Shown here in pieces: positions 61,299 through 64,000 of a stretch of 64,000 nucleotides of DNA (positions are counted from its first letter, which is position 1; the number at the start of each line of letters is the position of its first letter). Under the pieces are notes generated by a model, which was given only the letters and a program-made list of their open reading frames with translations, was not told where the DNA came from and did no database searches. A program made the translations under genes and the position numbers. This DNA is from Nitrospirota bacterium (GTDB lineage: Bacteria; Nitrospirota; UBA9217), in assembly GCA_023229435.1 (NCBI GenBank), contig JALNZF010000014.1:1-64000 (forward strand), read 5' to 3'.

Positions 61299-62189
61299 CT
61301 AATTTACCCTGTTCACAATATACTTCGCCAGTTCCCTTAGCGGGTCCGCCTTGTGGTCAAAATCCCTCAGGGAATGAATGGCCTTATCCGCAACCTCGTT
61401 GGCCCTCAGGCGCGATCCTTCGAGACCGAAAAAGCTGGGGAAGGTCCTCTTGCCTTTTTTCAGGTCGCTGCCGACGTCCTTGCCGAGCTCCTCCTGCTTA
61501 CCCGTAATATCGAGGATATCATCAGCGATCTGAAAAGCGAGACCGGCCAGTTCACCATACCGGGTCAGGGCCTTGAGCCGTTTCTCATTTGCCTTCGCAT
61601 AGATGGCGCCGACCCGCACTGAAGCACGGATGAGCGCGCCGGTCTTGTGAGTATGGATGTATTCGAGCGTGGGGAAATCGATCTCTTTGCCCTCGGACTC
61701 CATGTCAATCACCTGCCCTCCCACCATGCCGAAAACGCCGGACGCCGTGCTGATCTCTTTGATGGTGGTAATGAGCCTGTTCGCGGGGACCGCTTTTGTC
61801 CGGCGGGTATCGGACAGCACTTCGAATGCCATATTCAAAAGCCCGTCCCCCGCGAGGATGGCAATGGCCTCGCCATATACCTTATGGCAGGTCGGCCGTC
61901 CGCGCCTGAAATCATCATTGTCCATTGCGGGAAGGTCATCGTGGATCAGCGAGTACGTATGAATGAGTTCCAGCGACCCTGCCAGGGGAAGCAGACCGGA
62001 TGTCCTCGCGCCAAGCGCTTCGGCAGCCGCGATGGCCAGAATGGGCCGCACCCGCTTGCCGCCGGCAAAGAGACTGTAGCGCATGGCCTCATGCACCGAG
62101 GGCGGGAACATCTTCGCAGGGGGAACGAGCTTTTCGAGCGTCTTGTCAACGATGACTTTTTTTTTGGAAAGGTATGATATTATGTCCAT
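61299..62189 (-). CDS. ispA: Polyprenyl (farnesyl/geranylgeranyl) diphosphate synthase
   Basis: A trans-prenyltransferase of 296 residues building C15-C20 diphosphates from IPP and DMAPP. The first Asp-rich motif is HDDLPAMDNDDFRRGRPT and the second is QIADDILDITG. GGKRVRPIL and AHKTGALI-like KTGALIRASV are also present. The two-residue insertion in the first motif (DDxxxxD) fits short-chain FPP-type enzymes. ATG 62189 replaces a longer frame from 62255. It lies between xseB and dxs, the usual isoprenoid block. Confidence 0.94.
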   Translation of the reverse strand: MDIISYLSKKKVIVDKTLEKLVPPAKMFPPSVHEAMRYSLFAGGKRVRPILAIAAAEALGARTSGLLPLAGSLELIHTYSLIHDDLPAMDNDDFRRGRPTCHKVYGEAIAILAGDGLLNMAFEVLSDTRRTKAVPANRLITTIKEISTASGVFGMVGGQVIDMESEGKEIDFPTLEYIHTHKTGALIRASVRVGAIYAKANEKRLKALTRYGELAGLAFQIADDILDITGKQEELGKDVGSDLKKGKRTFPSFFGLEGSRLRANEVADKAIHSLRDFDHKADPLRELAKYIVNRVN

Positions 62190-62286
62190 AGGTGAGAAGC
62201 AAGCTCCAATTATCAAGCGCCAAATTACAAATAAGCGCCAATATCCAAGCATCACATTCCAAACGTTTGGTCATTGCGATTTGTAT

Positions 62287-62440
62287 CTACTCAGGTCAAA
62301 ATCTGTTAGCCGCGAAAGAACCCCCGATAAGACATTTCGAGGGCAGGCTCCAGGATCGCAGAGAGAATTAAAAACTGAAATACATGGTTTCAGGCTGTTC
62401 TTTGAGTTCTTTGCGTTCTTTTGCGGCCAACCTGAGTAGT
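62287..62440. repeat. Palindromic repeat family C, copy 3, interrupted by element B
   Basis: CTACTCAGG ... CCTGAGTAG perfect inverted ends. Element B at 62321-62350 is identical to that in the 15937 copy (CCCCCGATAAGACATTTCGA then GGGCAGGCTC), so either the composite has spread as a unit or B uses a fixed site. It lies between ispA and xseB. Confidence 0.75.
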
Positions 62441-62489
62441 TGCTGTGATTTGGTAATTGGTTATTATTGGGAATTTGGAATTTGTTCCC

Positions 62490-62717
62490 TCATTCCTCTT
62501 CTTCAAACGGTTTCGCGACCATATTCCCGGCCTTATCTTTGAGCAGGATCTCCACCTTTCGCTCGGCCTCTTCCAGCCGGGTGTTGCAAATGCGTGAAAG
62601 CCGGATACCCTCCTCGAACAATTTCAGCGACTGCTCCAGCGGGAGATCTCCCTGCTCAAGCTTCTGCACGATTTCCTCGAGCCGCGCCAGCGCTCTTTCA
62701 AACTTTTTTTCCGCCAT
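62490..62717 (-). CDS. xseB: Exodeoxyribonuclease VII small subunit
   Basis: A 75-residue helical hairpin subunit that assembles with XseA to degrade single-stranded DNA. KKFERALARLEEIVQKLEQG, then LPLEQSLKLFEEGIRLSRIC and LEEAERKVEIL are the family pattern. ATG 62717 was chosen over an upstream GTG at 62729. xseA is not in the window. It heads the xseB-ispA-dxs set, with a family C repeat after it. Confidence 0.93.
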   Translation of the reverse strand: MAEKKFERALARLEEIVQKLEQGDLPLEQSLKLFEEGIRLSRICNTRLEEAERKVEILLKDKAGNMVAKPFEEEE

Positions 62718-62872
62718 ACCCGTAAACACTCCACCGGTGAAGACAGTTTGGAAATTCCTGCGTTTAAAATTAATTATATCCGGAAGATAACGGCAAAATC
62801 AAGAGAAATAGGGTGAAAAGCGCTTTTTCTCTGTGAGAACGGTGTGTTGAATAATAGTGCGGCGAGAGGGCG

Positions 62873-64000
62873 CTAATCGATATATTGCTTTATATCGATC
62901 TTGGCCGCTTGAGGATCGATCGTACCAACGATGGAGCGTACATACTTCCCGTTCACCGTCTCCAGGAGACTGACGTCCGCACCGGTCTCCCTTTCCGATC
63001 CGTCGAACGCGGTGAGAAGCAGTACCCGGGGCCGCAGAAGGTCACGGGTCTGATGCATGACGAGCCCCACCTCGCCCGTATCCAGTTTGAGGACCGTACC
63101 AACCGGGAAGATCCCGATCATGTTGACAAAGGCTTTGACAAGGATGGGGTCGAAGGCTTTTCCGCGATTCTTGAGCAGTATCCTGATCGCCTGATAAGGA
63201 GTTGTACGGGAACTGTAGTATACCCGGTTGGCGGTAATGGCTTCGTAGGCATCGGCGAGGGAAACGATCTGTGAAAAAAGATGCGGCTTATGGTCGTCTT
63301 CAACGTGAGGGTATCCATGGATGTCGCCATGCTGATGATGTTCAAAGGCCGCTACCATGGCCATTTTGGTAACCCCCGGGACATCAGCGAGGACCAGCGC
63401 CCCTTCCACGGGATGTTGTTGGATGATCCCCCACTCCTCCTCCGTCAGTTTTCCGGGTTTGTTGATAATCTCCAGCGGAAGGGTCACCTTGCCGATGTCG
63501 TGGAGGAGACCTGCTATCCCCAGGACGGCGATCTGGCGTTTTTCGAGCGACAGGAACGATCCCAGGGAAATGGCCAGAATGGATGTATTCACCGAGTGGG
63601 CGAACGTATATTCATCATACATCTTGATGCTTGTCAGGCCCATGAAGGCATCGCGGTTCTCAAGGATATCATCAACCATGGTCTGAACGGTCGTGTTCAT
63701 TTTGCGCATGTTGACCGCCTTGTCAAGATGCACGGAGCGAATCATCTCCTTCACCGTGCCTACGGCATCCGTATAGCCCGTGGAGGCCTTTTTTGCCTGT
63801 TTGATGGCGCTCCCGACCTTTTTATCAACGATAAGCGCCCGGTGGAGATCAATATGAGATATGCTTTCCTGATCGAGCGCTGCGTTGAGGCCTCCCTCGG
63901 ATTCAAAGAACGCCGGCTCTTTGCTCATCAGGACGGCAAACTTGATGATCTCCTGTTCCGTGAGGCCGGGCTTAAACATGATCCCGCCGATGTCTCTGAT
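62873..64000 (-). CDS. HD-GYP domain protein (partial, runs off the right edge)
   Basis: The frame is still open at the window end (IRDIGGI precedes the first internal Met), so the N-terminus is missing. The visible ~375 residues contain an N-terminal helical region and an HD-GYP c-di-GMP phosphodiesterase domain: HSVNTSILAISLG, LLHDIGKVTLP, EHHQHGDIHGYPH, SLADAYEAITANRVY. The motif HHQHGDIHGYP keeps GYP but is altered from the usual HHERxDGxGYP. A C-terminal ~70-residue beta domain follows (VGTVLKLDTGEVGLV). It probably lowers c-di-GMP. Confidence 0.9.
   Translation of the reverse strand: MRDIGGIMFKPGLTEQEIIKFAVLMSKEPAFFESEGGLNAALDQESISHIDLHRALIVDKKVGSAIKQAKKASTGYTDAVGTVKEMIRSVHLDKAVNMRKMNTTVQTMVDDILENRDAFMGLTSIKMYDEYTFAHSVNTSILAISLGSFLSLEKRQIAVLGIAGLLHDIGKVTLPLEIINKPGKLTEEEWGIIQQHPVEGALVLADVPGVTKMAMVAAFEHHQHGDIHGYPHVEDDHKPHLFSQIVSLADAYEAITANRVYYSSRTTPYQAIRILLKNRGKAFDPILVKAFVNMIGIFPVGTVLKLDTGEVGLVMHQTRDLLRPRVLLLTAFDGSERETGADVSLLETVNGKYVRSIVGTIDPQAAKIDIKQYID

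Overview
The window is bacterial chromosome from a Gram-negative organism: it encodes BamD, Lgt, LspA, a bifunctional PBP1A-type enzyme and several lipoproteins. Siroheme synthesis, a DUF3786 Fe-S protein, a bacteriohemerythrin, HD-GYP signalling, very large PAS/REC hybrid kinases and a RuBisCO-like protein suggest an environmental, probably anaerobic or microaerophilic lineage such as Nitrospirota or Desulfobacterota. That placement is inference; no rRNA is present. Intergenic DNA is crowded with short palindromic repeat families, several of them nested.

Layout. 1-5.5 kb: a gene running off the left edge behind a strong 5' hairpin, a small zincin, enolase, a phosphohexomutase, a phosphodiesterase and hisS. 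5.9-9.0 kb: a PhnD-like binding protein overlapping a hybrid histidine kinase. 9.2-14.0 kb: a minus-strand operon of transketolase, an unusual zinc-ribbon SDR and a form IV RuBisCO-like protein. 14.5-16.2 kb: siroheme dehydrogenase, bamD and tRNA-Leu(CAG). 16.4-21.0 kb: a TPR protein, two lipoproteins and a lipoprotein-type alpha/beta hydrolase. 21.3-30.6 kb: rlmN, rluD, lgt, lspA, ileS and PBP1A. 31.0-35.9 kb: a 1383-residue multi-PAS hybrid kinase and a bacteriohemerythrin.

36.0-51.2 kb is a complete type I-E CRISPR-Cas locus. It has 56 repeats at an exact 61-bp period and a leader, then cas2 and cas1. A 1.6-kb insertion follows, carrying a HigBA-type toxin-antitoxin pair, a truncated DUF1016 nuclease and a cluster of palindromes. 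Beyond it come cas6e, cas5e, cas7e, cse2, cas8e, cas3, a stand-alone DnaQ-type exonuclease and a WYL regulator. All cas-side genes read leftward, probably from one promoter ahead of the WYL gene. cas1-cas2 are cut off from that operon. They diverge from higBA across a 53-bp gap centred on a perfect 19-bp palindrome, so HigA may control the adaptation genes.

51.4-64 kb: a DUF3786 Fe-S protein, a four-helix-bundle protein flanked by inverted repeats, tlyA, a DUF2845 protein, a large secreted Cys-rich/CARDB protein, a small secreted protein, a DUF433/DUF5615 toxin-antitoxin pair, then dxs, ispA and xseB, and an HD-GYP protein cut by the right edge.

The best candidates for something undescribed are the transketolase/zinc-ribbon SDR/RuBisCO-like operon, the toxin-antitoxin module wired to cas1-cas2 inside the I-E locus with its exonuclease, and a ~30-bp hairpin element whose six clear copies all sit inside or beside other palindromic repeats.
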